Shown: piece after piece, positions 1 through 9,123 of the stretch
How positions within the stretch are numbered: position 1 is the stretch's first letter
Layout: each line of letters opens with the position of its first letter
NCBI RefSeq assembly: GCF_002811875.1
Contig: NZ_NPDZ01000004.1
Coordinates: forward strand, 124,001 to 188,000
Reading direction: 5' to 3'
Length of the DNA stretch: 64,000 nt
DNA from: Leptospira perolatii
GTDB taxonomy: Bacteria > Spirochaetota > Leptospiria > Leptospirales > Leptospiraceae
The notes under the pieces: generated by a model
The model's input: only the letters and a program-made list of their open reading frames with translations
Databases searched by the model: none
What the model was told of the DNA's origin: nothing
Made by a program: the position numbers and the translations under genes

Positions 1-539
1 AAAGTTTCCATCCCGAGCCATTTCCAAAATTCTTCTAATCTATCAAAAGATTCTTCAGTGCTTCCGGCAGGTTTCGTCAAAATGCAAAGTCTTCCTTCGT
101 ACAAATCCGGATTTGCGTATTCTAATCCGGTCTCTTCCGAACCGCACATCGGATGCGAAGATATGTATTTGTGGGAGTTTGTTAAACTGTCCTCTACGGC
201 TTGCACGATTTCCTTTTTGGTGGATCCCAGATCCGTAAGTATCGCAGGAAGATTCTTAGGAAGTGCTCTGACCATTTCCGCGGTTTTATCCACCGGAACT
301 CCGAATACGATCAGATCATAGTCAGACCAATTCTCCACTTTGGAGAATTCTTCTGCGGTCATTATTTCGTCGGCCGAACCGAGTCTTTTGCCGTTTTCCT
401 TACTTTTAGGACTTCCGACTACTCCGGTGACTTTTGCTTTGGATCCTTTTTTTTTGAGAGCGAGCGAAAGAGAGGCGCCCATCAATCCTAATCCGTAAAT
501 TAGAATATTCTGAAACGATTGATTAGAATTTCCGCTCAC
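1..539 (-). CDS. tyrA: Prephenate dehydrogenase (partial, 3' end beyond window)
   Basis: Converts prephenate to 4-hydroxyphenylpyruvate in tyrosine synthesis, using NAD(P)+. The N-terminal 179 codons are visible. A Rossmann nucleotide-binding loop (YGLGLMG) sits near residue 18, and '[12 protein letters not shown]', the typical prephenate dehydrogenase signature, lies near residue 125. I start it at a GTG whose bases overlap the pheA stop (GTGA, 4-nt overlap), implying translational coupling. No ATG lies between this GTG and the nucleotide-binding loop. It is the last visible gene of the run that starts with cheW. The C-terminal dimerisation region lies outside the window, so completeness cannot be judged. 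Confidence 0.9.
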   Translation of the reverse strand, partial: MSGNSNQSFQNILIYGLGLMGASLSLALKKKGSKAKVTGVVGSPKSKENGKRLGSADEIMTAEEFSKVENWSDYDLIVFGVPVDKTAEMVRALPKNLPAILTDLGSTKKEIVQAVEDSLTNSHKYISSHPMCGSEETGLEYANPDLYEGRLCILTKPAGSTEESFDRLEEFWKWLGMET

Positions 540-1627
540 AGATTTGGGGGAGATACTGGGTAGGAACCAAGTATCCTCAGATAGATTGTATTTTCTCTTA
601 GAACCTGCAGCACTTCCTCAATGATCGGATCTTTTTTGTGTCCGTGAAAATCGATAAAGAAATTGTATTCCCAGGAAGTCCTTCGAGTCGGACGAGACTC
701 GATTTTAGTAAGGTTGATCTGCCTATCAAAAAAAGGTTTCAGTACGTTGTACAAGGACCCAGGTTTATCCGGGATGGAAAATACCACGGAAGTTTTATCG
801 CTCCCGGTTGGCGGACATTGATTCTTTCCTATGATCAAAAAACGAGTGGTGTTATCCGGCATGTCTTCGATAGATTCTCTGACCAAATCCAGGCCGTAAA
901 TCTCAGCTGCGATAGAAGACGCGATTGCTGCACATTCTTCCTTTTTTTCCGCGACAATGCTCGCGGCTCTGGAAGTGGAAGGGGTTTCCGATATTTGCGC
1001 GTGAGGTAAATTGGCCGCGATCCAATTTCTGCACTGTGAATTCGCAATCTTGATCCCGTACAAGGTTTTAATTTTAGAAAGATCGTGCTCAAAACCTAAC
1101 AGGTTCAAGGTGATCTTTTGATAAATCTCGGAATAGATATGCAGATCCGAGACCAAAAACTGATCTAAAGTAGAATTCACCAATCCTTCCGAAGAATTCT
1201 CAACCGGAACCACTCCGAAATCAACCTTGTCGGTTTCTACAGCACGGAATACTTCCGGAATCGAAGTGAATTCGCTCGAGTCTACGGAAGCTCCGAATCT
1301 AGCACGAACCGCTTGGTGAGAAAAAGATCCCGCGGGTCCCAAATATCCTACAGACAATCCTTTTTCCACAAAAAAGGATCCGGACATGATCTCTCTGTAG
1401 ATCGCTAAAAGTGCTTTGTCAGGAAGAGGTCCCCGATTTAGATCTAGAATCTTTTCGTAGACATCCTTCTCTCGATCCGGTCGATAAATTGGTTCTTTTT
1501 GTTTGCGTTTGATCTCTCCAATCGCAGAAACGATCTCAGTACGAGATTGGATTGCTTTTACAATTTCTCGATCCAAAGAATCGATTTTGTCCCTGAATTC
1601 CTTGAGCTGTTCGTTACTCTTGTCCAT
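536..1627 (-). CDS. pheA: Bifunctional chorismate mutase / prephenate dehydratase (P-protein)
   Basis: Makes phenylpyruvate from chorismate in two steps of phenylalanine synthesis. Of 363 residues, about 5-90 form an AroQ-type chorismate mutase helix bundle ([14 protein letters not shown]). Residues 93-275 form the dehydratase domain ([28 protein letters not shown]). Residues 280-358 form an ACT regulatory domain containing the ESRPTRR segment that binds phenylalanine in this family, so feedback inhibition is expected. Length and domain order are typical of P-protein. The ATG overlaps the end of scpB by 14 bases, and tyrA overlaps its own stop, so Phe and Tyr branches are co-transcribed. Confidence 0.96.
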   Translation of the reverse strand: MDKSNEQLKEFRDKIDSLDREIVKAIQSRTEIVSAIGEIKRKQKEPIYRPDREKDVYEKILDLNRGPLPDKALLAIYREIMSGSFFVEKGLSVGYLGPAGSFSHQAVRARFGASVDSSEFTSIPEVFRAVETDKVDFGVVPVENSSEGLVNSTLDQFLVSDLHIYSEIYQKITLNLLGFEHDLSKIKTLYGIKIANSQCRNWIAANLPHAQISETPSTSRAASIVAEKKEECAAIASSIAAEIYGLDLVRESIEDMPDNTTRFLIIGKNQCPPTGSDKTSVVFSIPDKPGSLYNVLKPFFDRQINLTKIESRPTRRTSWEYNFFIDFHGHKKDPIIEEVLQVLRENTIYLRILGSYPVSPPNL

Positions 1628-2183
1628 TTTCTATCAGATCATCCAGGTTTTCAAATTTCAGTTCTTTCACTTCGACCGGTGTAGGAAGATCCGACAACTT
1701 ATTTAACCCGAAGTGCAATAAAAAATCCTTTGTAGTTCCATAGAGAGCAGGCCGCCCAGGAACTTCCTTGTTCCCCACCGGTTTTACAAGCTTTTTGGAA
1801 ATCAGCGAAGTGACCATAGCGCGAGACGATACTCCGCGGATCTCGTCTATCTCCGATAAGGTGATCGGCTGTTTGTAGGCGATGATTGCTAACGTGTCCA
1901 AACTAGACCTGGACAACTGTTCTCTCTTTTTTTCCTTAAATAACTTTGCGAGAATTTCGGAATATTTTTCGTTCGTTACGAATAGATAGGCGCCGGCGAC
2001 TTCCTTTAGGACGAAGCCTCCGTTCTTTTCCTGGTAATCAAGTATGAGCTCATCTAAGAGTTCTCTAGCTTCGTGCTTTTCGCACTCTACTGATTTTGCT
2101 ATGCTGGCGAGTTTGAGCGGTTCTCCGGAAAGGAATAATAACGCTTCAACCAGTCCCTTTAGATCGGATTTGTCGGATTCCAC
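1614..2183 (-). CDS. scpB: Segregation and condensation protein B
   Basis: Non-SMC subunit of the bacterial SMC-ScpAB condensin complex, acting on the nucleoid. The 189-residue protein has the tandem winged-helix pattern of ScpB: an N-terminal 'LKGLVEALLFLSGEPL' segment, a central 'LDTLAIIAYKQPITLSEIDEIRG' segment that is the family signature, and 'GRPALYGTT' towards the end. A GTG start is used, with GGTGGGTG upstream. The gene overlaps the end of scpA by 25 bases and its own end overlaps pheA, as expected for a coupled scpA-scpB pair. Confidence 0.94.
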   Translation of the reverse strand: MESDKSDLKGLVEALLFLSGEPLKLASIAKSVECEKHEARELLDELILDYQEKNGGFVLKEVAGAYLFVTNEKYSEILAKLFKEKKREQLSRSSLDTLAIIAYKQPITLSEIDEIRGVSSRAMVTSLISKKLVKPVGNKEVPGRPALYGTTKDFLLHFGLNKLSDLPTPVEVKELKFENLDDLIENGQE

Positions 2184-2938
2184 GGTTCACCCACCAAGAA
2201 AATTCGGATTTCACCGAATGTCTTATGCTGGCGAATCACAAGAATCTTTTGCTTGCAAAGCTCCAACATGGCAAGAAAGACAGCGACCACTTCCGGTTTT
2301 TCAGGATTCATATTGGAAAAGAGCTCTTCGAAGAGCATGTCTCTTTTCTCCGCCAAAATCCCGGAAATTTCGGTCATCTTTTCCTCGACAGAGTATCGAT
2401 GAGGCTTTGTAAGTAAAGCGGGAATCTCGCCTTGGTCCTCTTGTTTTTCCAGGATCTCATTGAAGGCAGAAATCAGATCAATTAGGCTCAAATCCAACCA
2501 ACCATCCTCTTCTTCGATGACTTGGTTGCTTTCTCTACGGAATACCCCGGCTTGTATTTTGTCCAACTCCGACATTTTTTGCGCAGAGAGTTGGTATTTT
2601 TTATGTTCTAGGAGCTTTTCTACCAATTCTATCGGTAGCGGAGGATCGTAGTCTTCCTCTTCGAATCCAGGGTCAGGTAAGAGTGCTTTTGATTTTAGGT
2701 AAACTAGATTGGCTGCCATCAGAGCGTATTCTGCACTGATTTCTATGTGAAGATTTTCGGTGTATTTGATGAAATGTAAAAAATCCTGAGTGATTCTAGA
2801 AAGAGATACTTCAAAAATATCTACTTTATAACTTTCTATTAAAGACCATAAAAGACTTAGCGGTCCTTCTGTGATTCCCCCCTCCGTGTTGTTCCATTGA
2901 ACAACGAACGGTTTCCCGTCTTCCTCCCTTTCACTCAT
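2159..2938 (-). CDS. scpA: Segregation and condensation protein A
   Basis: Kleisin subunit that bridges SMC heads and recruits ScpB. The 259-residue sequence shows the ScpA N-terminal signature (FEGPLxLLWxLIE-like 'GGITEGPLSLLWSLIESYKVDIFEVSLSRI', residues 19-48) followed by 'SAEYALMAANLVYLKSKALLPD'. The C-terminal winged-helix region (about 180-250) includes 'VVAVFLAMLELCKQKIL'. The ATG starts two bases after the cheY stop, so the condensin genes appear to be read from the chemotaxis promoter. Confidence 0.93.
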   Translation of the reverse strand: MSEREEDGKPFVVQWNNTEGGITEGPLSLLWSLIESYKVDIFEVSLSRITQDFLHFIKYTENLHIEISAEYALMAANLVYLKSKALLPDPGFEEEDYDPPLPIELVEKLLEHKKYQLSAQKMSELDKIQAGVFRRESNQVIEEEDGWLDLSLIDLISAFNEILEKQEDQGEIPALLTKPHRYSVEEKMTEISGILAEKRDMLFEELFSNMNPEKPEVVAVFLAMLELCKQKILVIRQHKTFGEIRIFLVGEPWNPTNPI

Positions 2939-2940
2939 TG

Positions 2941-3303
2941 TTACGATTGAAGTGCCTTATCCGCAGCCTGTTGTAATCTTTCTGGCGAAAAGGGTTTTAC
3001 CACGAAATCTTTGACTCCCATCTTGATCGCCTTTGCCAATAATTCCTCTTGGCCTAATGCAGTCACCATGATGATTCTGGCTTTCGGATCAATTTTGAAA
3101 ATTTCCTGAGCCGCCTCGATTCCATCCTTTTCCCTCATGGTGATGTCCATGGTTACAAGGTCTGGTTTGACCGATTTAAATTGTTCGATCGCGATATTTC
3201 CGTTTTCCGCTTCGCCCACGATTTCGTGACCGCCCGCTACCAAAGCATCTTTAACCATTGTCCTCATGAATTTTGCGTCGTCCACTACGAGAATTCTGGC
3301 CAT
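2941..3303 (-). CDS. cheY: CheY-type single-domain response regulator
   Basis: Receiver domain only, 120 residues, with acidic pocket D8-D9, phospho-acceptor D53 (in 'LVTMDITM'), the conserved T/S position ('MVTALG') and lysine ('VVKPFSP'). In its family it carries phosphate from CheA to the flagellar switch. I start it at ATG 3303, preceded by AGGGGA, because the protein then begins MARILVVDD as in CheY homologues. A longer reading to 3357 would run into cheB. It begins one base after the cheB stop. Lying in an operon with cheA and cheB supports a chemotaxis role. Confidence 0.92.
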   Translation of the reverse strand: MARILVVDDAKFMRTMVKDALVAGGHEIVGEAENGNIAIEQFKSVKPDLVTMDITMREKDGIEAAQEIFKIDPKARIIMVTALGQEELLAKAIKMGVKDFVVKPFSPERLQQAADKALQS

Positions 3304-3304
3304 A

Positions 3305-4405
3305 TTAATTTCCCCTATCTTCGAGAATCGAAAGTATCCTCGATGTAATTGTTCCAACCGGTTCTATATATTGAACCGCTCCCAGCTCTATTGCCTGACG
3401 GTTCATACCGAAGATTACGGAGCTCGCCTCGTCTTGAGCAATGGTATTTGCACCGACCTTCCTCATCCTGAGTGTTGCCGTTGCCCCATCCTTTCCCATA
3501 CCTGTCATGATCACACCGATCAGCGCGTTTCCGTATTCCTTAATCGCACTGTCGAACAGAACTTCGACTGAGGGCCTGTGTCCATTTACAAGCTCTTCCT
3601 TACGTAAAGCAATCCATTTACGTCCTGCTCTACTTTCGATTGTTAAATGAAGATCTCCCGGAGCGATGTACCCGGTTCCAGCCTCCACCGGCTCTCCGTC
3701 CTCAGCCTCTTTCACATGAATTTTGGAATGCTCGTCCAATCTCGCGGCAAAAGCTTTCGTAAATCCCGCTGGCATGTGCTGTACGACGAATATCGGAAGA
3801 GGAAATCCTTCTGGGAAAGCAGAAAAAACCGTTTGAAGTGCTTTTGGTCCACCGGTGGAAGTACCGATGCAAACTGCCTCGGCCCTTTTCTGTGCCGGCA
3901 TCTTGCCGTCCTCTTTTTCTGGAGGAGACAAGTTTGTTTTCGGCTCCCTTTCCAGAGTAGGAAGCTTGGATTTGATCCGAGTACTTTCGAAATACGCCAA
4001 AATTTTTCCGGTTAGTATCGATCCGATTTCCTCTGCATTGAATTTATTATTACTCGCTGGTTTGGGGACAAAGTCGATAGCTCCGTATTCCAAGGCTCTA
4101 AAGGTTGCATCCGCGCCGTGTTGAGTTTGTACGGAAAGCATCATTACAGGAATCTTTAAATTTCTTTTTCTCATTTCGCTTAACGCTGACAGTCCATCCA
4201 TCACTGGCATTTCGATATCCAAAATCATAATATCCGGCTTTAGTTTTTCCGCTAACTCCAAACATTCCACGCCGGTTTTTCCTGTAGCGATCACGTCGAT
4301 CTCGCGGTTTTTCTTTAATTGATCCGAAATAATATTCCTGACCAATATAGAATCATCTATGATCACCGCGCGAATAGGTGAACCGATTTTTGTATCCGTA
4401 GTCAC
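3305..4405 (-). CDS. cheB: Chemotaxis response regulator protein-glutamate methylesterase
   Basis: Removes methyl groups (and deamidates) chemoreceptor glutamates to reset signalling. The receiver domain (residues 10-130) has phospho-acceptor D63 ([12 protein letters not shown]). The methylesterase domain (about 175-360) has the catalytic serine in GTSTGGP, the histidine in VVQHMP and the aspartate in MTGMGKDGA. Length (366) is usual. Start is GTG at 4405 with a strong AAAGGAG ten bases upstream. No cheR is visible in the window, so the methyltransferase must be encoded elsewhere. Confidence 0.96.
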   Translation of the reverse strand: MTTDTKIGSPIRAVIIDDSILVRNIISDQLKKNREIDVIATGKTGVECLELAEKLKPDIMILDIEMPVMDGLSALSEMRKRNLKIPVMMLSVQTQHGADATFRALEYGAIDFVPKPASNNKFNAEEIGSILTGKILAYFESTRIKSKLPTLEREPKTNLSPPEKEDGKMPAQKRAEAVCIGTSTGGPKALQTVFSAFPEGFPLPIFVVQHMPAGFTKAFAARLDEHSKIHVKEAEDGEPVEAGTGYIAPGDLHLTIESRAGRKWIALRKEELVNGHRPSVEVLFDSAIKEYGNALIGVIMTGMGKDGATATLRMRKVGANTIAQDEASSVIFGMNRQAIELGAVQYIEPVGTITSRILSILEDRGN

Positions 4406-4420
4406 CTGAAATTCACTCCT

Positions 4421-7400
4421 TTAAAATCTAGGCAAAAGAGCTATCAGCTCGTCAAAGTCCGGAAGGAATAGCAAAACTCCTAAAAGATTATTCCCCTCGT
4501 GATTAAATTCAGTTAGCATGCTCAAGAATTTGGTCCTTTCCGGGCGAACCACATCCAAAACTTCTAAAAAAGTACCCTCTACTAATTCCGGAACGCTAGG
4601 CATAATACTCGCTCTCGCCTTGTTCGAGATTGAATTGAGAACTGAGGCGCACACTATATTAGAAATTTCCGATAAAACACTTTTGGAATCGTCGTCCAGT
4701 CCCGGTGAATCCGGTCTGCTGTCCAATAGTTCTTTGGCTAGATTCTTAGCATTCTCCCTGGAAAACATCATGAGCATATTTCCGTTTAGATCCCCGTTCA
4801 TCCTGACCTTCATTCCGTAAAACTTATCGTCGGAAAAACGAATCTCCGCGGCCAAGCCTTCCTTATCATTCATGATGATTTCCGGAATGAACAGGTCCAC
4901 GTTTCGATTCAAAATTTGAGAGAGCACCATTCCGGCATTCATCATACCGGTATTGACTACATTTTCTATTTTCTTAATCTGTTCTTTACTTAAAGTTCCG
5001 GTAAAGTCTTTGGAATGTTGAACCGAGGAGGCCTTCTGTTTTTTTTGCTCCAAGAATCCTTCGATGATGGACTCCGCTCTTTTTTTCTCTTCTTCGGATC
5101 TAACCGTATCAGAAATCAATTCCGCAATTCTATCGTGGTATTCTTTATCAGTACTAACTTTTTGGGTGGGGAGAATCTCCCTTTCCATCAGGGCGATTCC
5201 AGGAGTCGCTACGGACTCGGAAGGAGAATCCGAGTCTTGGGTCGTTTTTTCGACTGAAGTTTCAGGTAGAAAAGTTTGTTTCGCAGGTTCAGGTTGCTGA
5301 GCCACTTGAATTTTGCTCAGAAAGTCGTTCGTTTCAACAGTCTCTGCTTTCTTGCGTTCTACTTTTTTTCTGCGGGACTTCTCTCTTGCGGCGATCTCAA
5401 AGAGTTTATGATTGTAAACGTTCGTAGGATTGGCTGTCTTTTGCAGATACATTTCCTCTTCAGTCTCTACTGTCCGAATCGAACTGATCCTCTTCATCGT
5501 TTCTAAATGATAGTTGATATAATTTCCTTTTTCGTCGAACTCCGCGGCGACTTCTACCAATCCCGGAATATCCAAGACCATGATGATCGTACCGTCTCCC
5601 ATGATAGAAGCACCGGTTAAGCCCTGAATATTTTTGAAATTCTTTTCGAGAGATTTGATGACTGTTTCGTGTTTTCCTACTAACTCATCTACTAAGAACC
5701 CGATCTTTCTGCCTTTGAAGTGAACGATGACCACAGGAAACTCGTTTCGACCTATCTTGTCCTGCAATCCGATGATCCTATTGAGTCTATAAATCGGTAG
5801 GACCTCCCCTCTCAAATTCACGATCTCATTTCCTTCCAAAGTCGTGATTTGATCCGTGTTTACTTTGATCGTTTCGTTTACGTCAGAGAGCGGGAACGCA
5901 TACACTTCCTCTTCCATTATCACAAGGATAGAAGGAATAATCGCCAAAGCTTGAGGGAATGATAATACAAAGGAAGTTCCTTTTCCTTTTTGAGATTGAA
6001 TGAGTATCTTTCCTTTAAATTCCTGAATGAGATTATTGACCACATTCATTCCTACGCCGCGTCCAGAAATATCCGTGATCTTTTCAGTAGTAGAAAATCC
6101 TGGAGCAAAAATGAATTGGTAGACTTCGGATTCGGAAAGCAATTCTGCTTCGCTCGCGGTGACTAGTCCAAGTTCGATCGCCTTTTTTCGAATTCTCTCG
6201 ACGTCTAAACCTTTTCCATCGTCCCGAATTTCTACCATGATATTGCTTCCACCTTGGTAGGCATTCAGCTCAACGGTACCTTGCTCTGACTTTCCGATTT
6301 TCTTCCTCTCCTCCGGAGGTTCGATTCCGTGGTCCACAGAATTTCGAATCAAGTGGAGCAATGGCTCTCCCAATGCATCTATTACTTTTTTATCAAGTTC
6401 CGTATTTTCGCCGTTCAGCACTAATTCCACACTCTTGCCGGTTTCCAAGGAAAGGTCTCTAACCAATCTAGAAAACCTCCGGAAAACCGTAGAAATCGGA
6501 ACCATCCGAATATTCATAATACCGGATTGGAGCTCCTTCGATATCCGATTGATCAGGTCGATTCTACCTTTCAGTTCACCGAACAGATGATCTTCCCCGA
6601 AAGTTCGGACCAAATCGTCATAGATTTTCTGAAAACCGGAATTCGTAATAACCAACTCACCTACGTTGTTCATTAACTGGTCCAGCTTGTCGGAAGAAAC
6701 TTTAATACTTTTTAATGTAACTCTTGCCTCGCTAGCACTTATTTCTTCTTCTGCGCTCAATGTCTCTTTGGCACTCAGCCTAGACCCATAGGATGTGATA
6801 GATGAATATTCGTGGATCGTAATTTGATCCACCATGTCTACGTTAGCTGCTCCCTTAATCTCCTCGAGTGATTTCTCGCTCAAGAACAGAATCGTAAGGT
6901 ACAAAGCGTCTGTTCCTTTTTCTAAATCTTCGGAGGAAGGCATATTCAAGAAAACTGTTCCGATTGATCTCAGATTTTGCAGGATCAGAGTATATCTCAG
7001 TCCTTTCATCGGCGCACCTTCTACCAGCGCGACCTTTATCATCCAAGCTTTTATATTCGGATTGCTGAGAGCATCCTCGAGTTCCTTTTGGTCGTCCTGG
7101 TCCAACTCGAAAATTCCAGTAGGAGCTTCGGTCTGCGGTTTCTCTTCTTGTCTTTCTAAGCTCGGCTCCTGGGGAGACACAGTCTGAGCGGCTACGGATT
7201 TTCCTTTTGCCGCTTCGATATGCGACTTAGGGTCTTTTTCGTACGCCTCCAGTTTTTGGATCATCTCCGTATACGGAGTGTCTATTTTTTTCCCCTCGGC
7301 TACATTCTTGATTACATTCTTGATCAGATCGAAGCACTGAAACAGAAGATTAACTAAAGAAAGGTGTACGGAAAGTTTTTTGTCCCGGATGCTCTGGAGC

Positions 7401-7615
7401 AGATTCTCCATTTTATGAGCCAAGTCGGATAAGTTGTAAAGACCTACGAAAGCCGCGGAGCTTTTCAAAGAATGCGCGGCGCGAAATATATCATTGATAA
7501 TGGCAGGATTAGATTGATCCCTTTCCAACTTCAATAAGTTGGAATTTAATTCCTCGATCTGATCTTCCGACTCTTCAAGGAATAGTTCAGTGTATTCTCC
7601 TAAGACGCCGGGCAC
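4421..7615 (-). CDS. cheA: Chemotaxis histidine kinase CheA with C-terminal CheC-like domain
   Basis: Sensor kinase of the chemoreceptor array. At 1064 residues it is several hundred longer than usual CheA. In order: HPt domain with phospho-accepting H48 (AAHSLKSSA); a P2-like response-regulator docking domain (about 190-280); P3 dimerisation (about 305-380); HATPase with HLIRNSVDHGIE, DDGKGLD and GRGVGMNVV; a CheW-like P5 domain (about 560-690); a charged linker; then residues about 871-1064 matching CheC/CheX phosphatases. The second CheC active-site pattern (S979-xxx-E983-xx-N986-x22-P1009) is complete. The first has K881 and N885 in place of the acidic residues. GTG start, directly after the cheW stop. 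Confidence 0.95.
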   Translation of the reverse strand: MPGVLGEYTELFLEESEDQIEELNSNLLKLERDQSNPAIINDIFRAAHSLKSSAAFVGLYNLSDLAHKMENLLQSIRDKKLSVHLSLVNLLFQCFDLIKNVIKNVAEGKKIDTPYTEMIQKLEAYEKDPKSHIEAAKGKSVAAQTVSPQEPSLERQEEKPQTEAPTGIFELDQDDQKELEDALSNPNIKAWMIKVALVEGAPMKGLRYTLILQNLRSIGTVFLNMPSSEDLEKGTDALYLTILFLSEKSLEEIKGAANVDMVDQITIHEYSSITSYGSRLSAKETLSAEEEISASEARVTLKSIKVSSDKLDQLMNNVGELVITNSGFQKIYDDLVRTFGEDHLFGELKGRIDLINRISKELQSGIMNIRMVPISTVFRRFSRLVRDLSLETGKSVELVLNGENTELDKKVIDALGEPLLHLIRNSVDHGIEPPEERKKIGKSEQGTVELNAYQGGSNIMVEIRDDGKGLDVERIRKKAIELGLVTASEAELLSESEVYQFIFAPGFSTTEKITDISGRGVGMNVVNNLIQEFKGKILIQSQKGKGTSFVLSFPQALAIIPSILVIMEEEVYAFPLSDVNETIKVNTDQITTLEGNEIVNLRGEVLPIYRLNRIIGLQDKIGRNEFPVVIVHFKGRKIGFLVDELVGKHETVIKSLEKNFKNIQGLTGASIMGDGTIIMVLDIPGLVEVAAEFDEKGNYINYHLETMKRISSIRTVETEEEMYLQKTANPTNVYNHKLFEIAAREKSRRKKVERKKAETVETNDFLSKIQVAQQPEPAKQTFLPETSVEKTTQDSDSPSESVATPGIALMEREILPTQKVSTDKEYHDRIAELISDTVRSEEEKKRAESIIEGFLEQKKQKASSVQHSKDFTGTLSKEQIKKIENVVNTGMMNAGMVLSQILNRNVDLFIPEIIMNDKEGLAAEIRFSDDKFYGMKVRMNGDLNGNMLMMFSRENAKNLAKELLDSRPDSPGLDDDSKSVLSEISNIVCASVLNSISNKARASIMPSVPELVEGTFLEVLDVVRPERTKFLSMLTEFNHEGNNLLGVLLFLPDFDELIALLPRF

Positions 7616-8107
7616 TTATAGGGCCTCCCTAGCATAGTTTACAATCATCCCTAAGTTCAGGTTCAACACGAGACTGTCTTCGTGCTGGCTTACCGACTCT
7701 ATCAAGTCGCTATATTGTATGCTGATACTCGCATCGGCCTTACTTACCTTATCCTCATGGACCTTGATTACTTGCTTTACGGAGTCCACGAGCAGTCCTC
7801 CTCTCTTTTCCGCCTGAACCACAACGATGATCCTGGTAGAAGGAAGCACCTCCGCGAAACCCAAACCGAATAGTTTTTTGAGGTCCATGATCGGAATAAT
7901 CTCACCTCTAAGATTAATGACTCCCAGAATATAATCATCCACATTCGGTATTCTAGTAATCTGAACAGGCTTTAAGATTTCGTGAATATGAAGTATATCG
8001 ATCCCGAAGAGTTCCTTATCCACTTCGAAGGAGAGGAACTCCAACAAGGATTCGACGTTCTTTTGCTCCTCGGCATCGGAGCCTGTTTCCCTATCTAACC
8101 TATTCAA
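7616..8107 (-). CDS. cheW: Chemotaxis coupling protein CheW
   Basis: Adaptor that links CheA to methyl-accepting receptors at the membrane. The 163 residues are one CheW domain preceded by about 22 acidic/polar residues; key segments are 'FGIDILHIHEILKP', 'GVINLRGEIIPIMDLKKLFGL' and 'RIIVVVQ'. First gene of the chemotaxis run; cheA's GTG abuts its stop. I keep the TTG start at 8107 (GGGGG just upstream), as no in-frame ATG lies before the domain. A perfect TTGACA on the minus strand (8130-8135) sits close enough that its matching -10 would overlap the start codon, so the start or promoter is uncertain. Confidence 0.92.
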   Translation of the reverse strand: MNRLDRETGSDAEEQKNVESLLEFLSFEVDKELFGIDILHIHEILKPVQITRIPNVDDYILGVINLRGEIIPIMDLKKLFGLGFAEVLPSTRIIVVVQAEKRGGLLVDSVKQVIKVHEDKVSKADASISIQYSDLIESVSQHEDSLVLNLNLGMIVNYAREAL

Positions 8108-8242
8108 TTCTGCCCCCGCGGACCTTCTTTGTCAAAAATCAATCTGGCCGAATCCAAGAAGAAACTCCCAGAAATTAATCGACCAATAGGAACGTGAAAT
8201 TCTACGATTTTGAATAAATCGGAAAGAATTTTCCCTTTATTT

Positions 8243-8818
8243 TTATGGAAAGCAATGGTTTTTTTTCTCGGTCATGACAGTGCCCACTCTTATGTCATGA
8301 TCTTCGGCGGAGAAGGTCCACGGGAACATGGTTTCAAAGGTGAAACCGATCAATTTTCCCTGAGGAACTCCTACTAGAGAGCGATCGTAATATCCTTTTC
8401 CTCGGCCCAGTCTATGGCCGAACTCATCGAAGGCTAAAGCAGGCACCAGGATAAAATCAGCCTCCTTTGGCTCCAGGGATCTATTTCCGATCGGCTCCGA
8501 GATTCCGAATTCCCCTGTTTTACTATCTTCAGGAAATAGGAATGTTAAACCAGTCCCTTCTATCCTAGGGTAATAGAATTCTATTCTAACACCTTGTATT
8601 TCTAAAATAGATTCCGCTTCGGCAAAGGGAGAAACCTCCCAAATATCCGCGTAATAGGAAATAATTTTCAGAGCAGTTTTTTCATTTCCAGAGATTTGAA
8701 CCTGGTCCAGTAGAAATCTCTTCAGTGAATTTCGAATCTTTTCCTCGGACTCGGTTCGTCCCGGAAGCACGCGCAGGAATTCTTTCGCCGATTTTCTTGC
8801 TTCTTGCTTAGAAGCCAA
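8243..8818 (-). CDS. mthfS: 5-formyltetrahydrofolate cyclo-ligase
   Basis: ATP-dependent conversion of 5-formyl-THF to 5,10-methenyl-THF in folate metabolism. The 191-residue sequence carries the family signature 'RLGRGKGYYDRSL' (about 136-148), preceded by 'ILVPALAFDEFGHR'. It starts at TTG 8818, with GGGGATT inside the end of zapA, two bases after the zapA stop. The zapA-ygfA neighbourhood is conserved in many bacteria, often with 6S RNA between. Here there is no room for an RNA between them. Confidence 0.93.
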   Translation of the reverse strand: MASKQEARKSAKEFLRVLPGRTESEEKIRNSLKRFLLDQVQISGNEKTALKIISYYADIWEVSPFAEAESILEIQGVRIEFYYPRIEGTGLTFLFPEDSKTGEFGISEPIGNRSLEPKEADFILVPALAFDEFGHRLGRGKGYYDRSLVGVPQGKLIGFTFETMFPWTFSAEDHDIRVGTVMTEKKNHCFP

Positions 8819-8820
8819 TC

Positions 8821-9120
8821 TTACAAATCCCCGATCAGACCTTCTTCAAGGAGGGTGATTAATTTTTTGGTCTTCGCTTCTGCATCTGGAGAAGCGGCTT
8901 CGGAAGAATTTTTGGTGCTTCTAATTTGCTCTAATTCATCTGCAAAATTCAGAGCGACTAAAACTGCTAGCTTTAATTTTGGAGCGGAGGGCATCCCAAG
9001 ACTTAGCTCGCGGGCCTTACGATCCACCACCTCCGCGAGTTGTTTGATATAATCTGGATCCGCATCTCCGACGATGGTGTAATCGTCTCCTAAGATGCGG
9101 CTCTTGATCTTTTCGCTCAT
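8821..9120 (-). CDS. zapA: Cell division protein ZapA
   Basis: Small FtsZ-associated protein that bundles FtsZ filaments at the division ring. The 99-residue protein shows the ZapA pattern: an N-terminal strand-rich 'SRILGDDYTIVGDADPDYIKQLAEVVDRKARE' region followed by a helix 'KLAVLVALNFADELEQI' and a coiled-coil tail. Start ATG lies three bases after the stop of the upstream coiled-coil gene, so the two are co-expressed. Confidence 0.88.
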   Translation of the reverse strand: MSEKIKSRILGDDYTIVGDADPDYIKQLAEVVDRKARELSLGMPSAPKLKLAVLVALNFADELEQIRSTKNSSEAASPDAEAKTKKLITLLEEGLIGDL

Positions 9121-9123
9121 GTA

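Noticed and set aside
8819..8823. 6S RNA between zapA and the 5-formyl-THF cyclo-ligase gene
   Set aside because: The usual place for ssrS, but only two bases separate the genes here. I also saw no 6S-like fold in 9820-10286.
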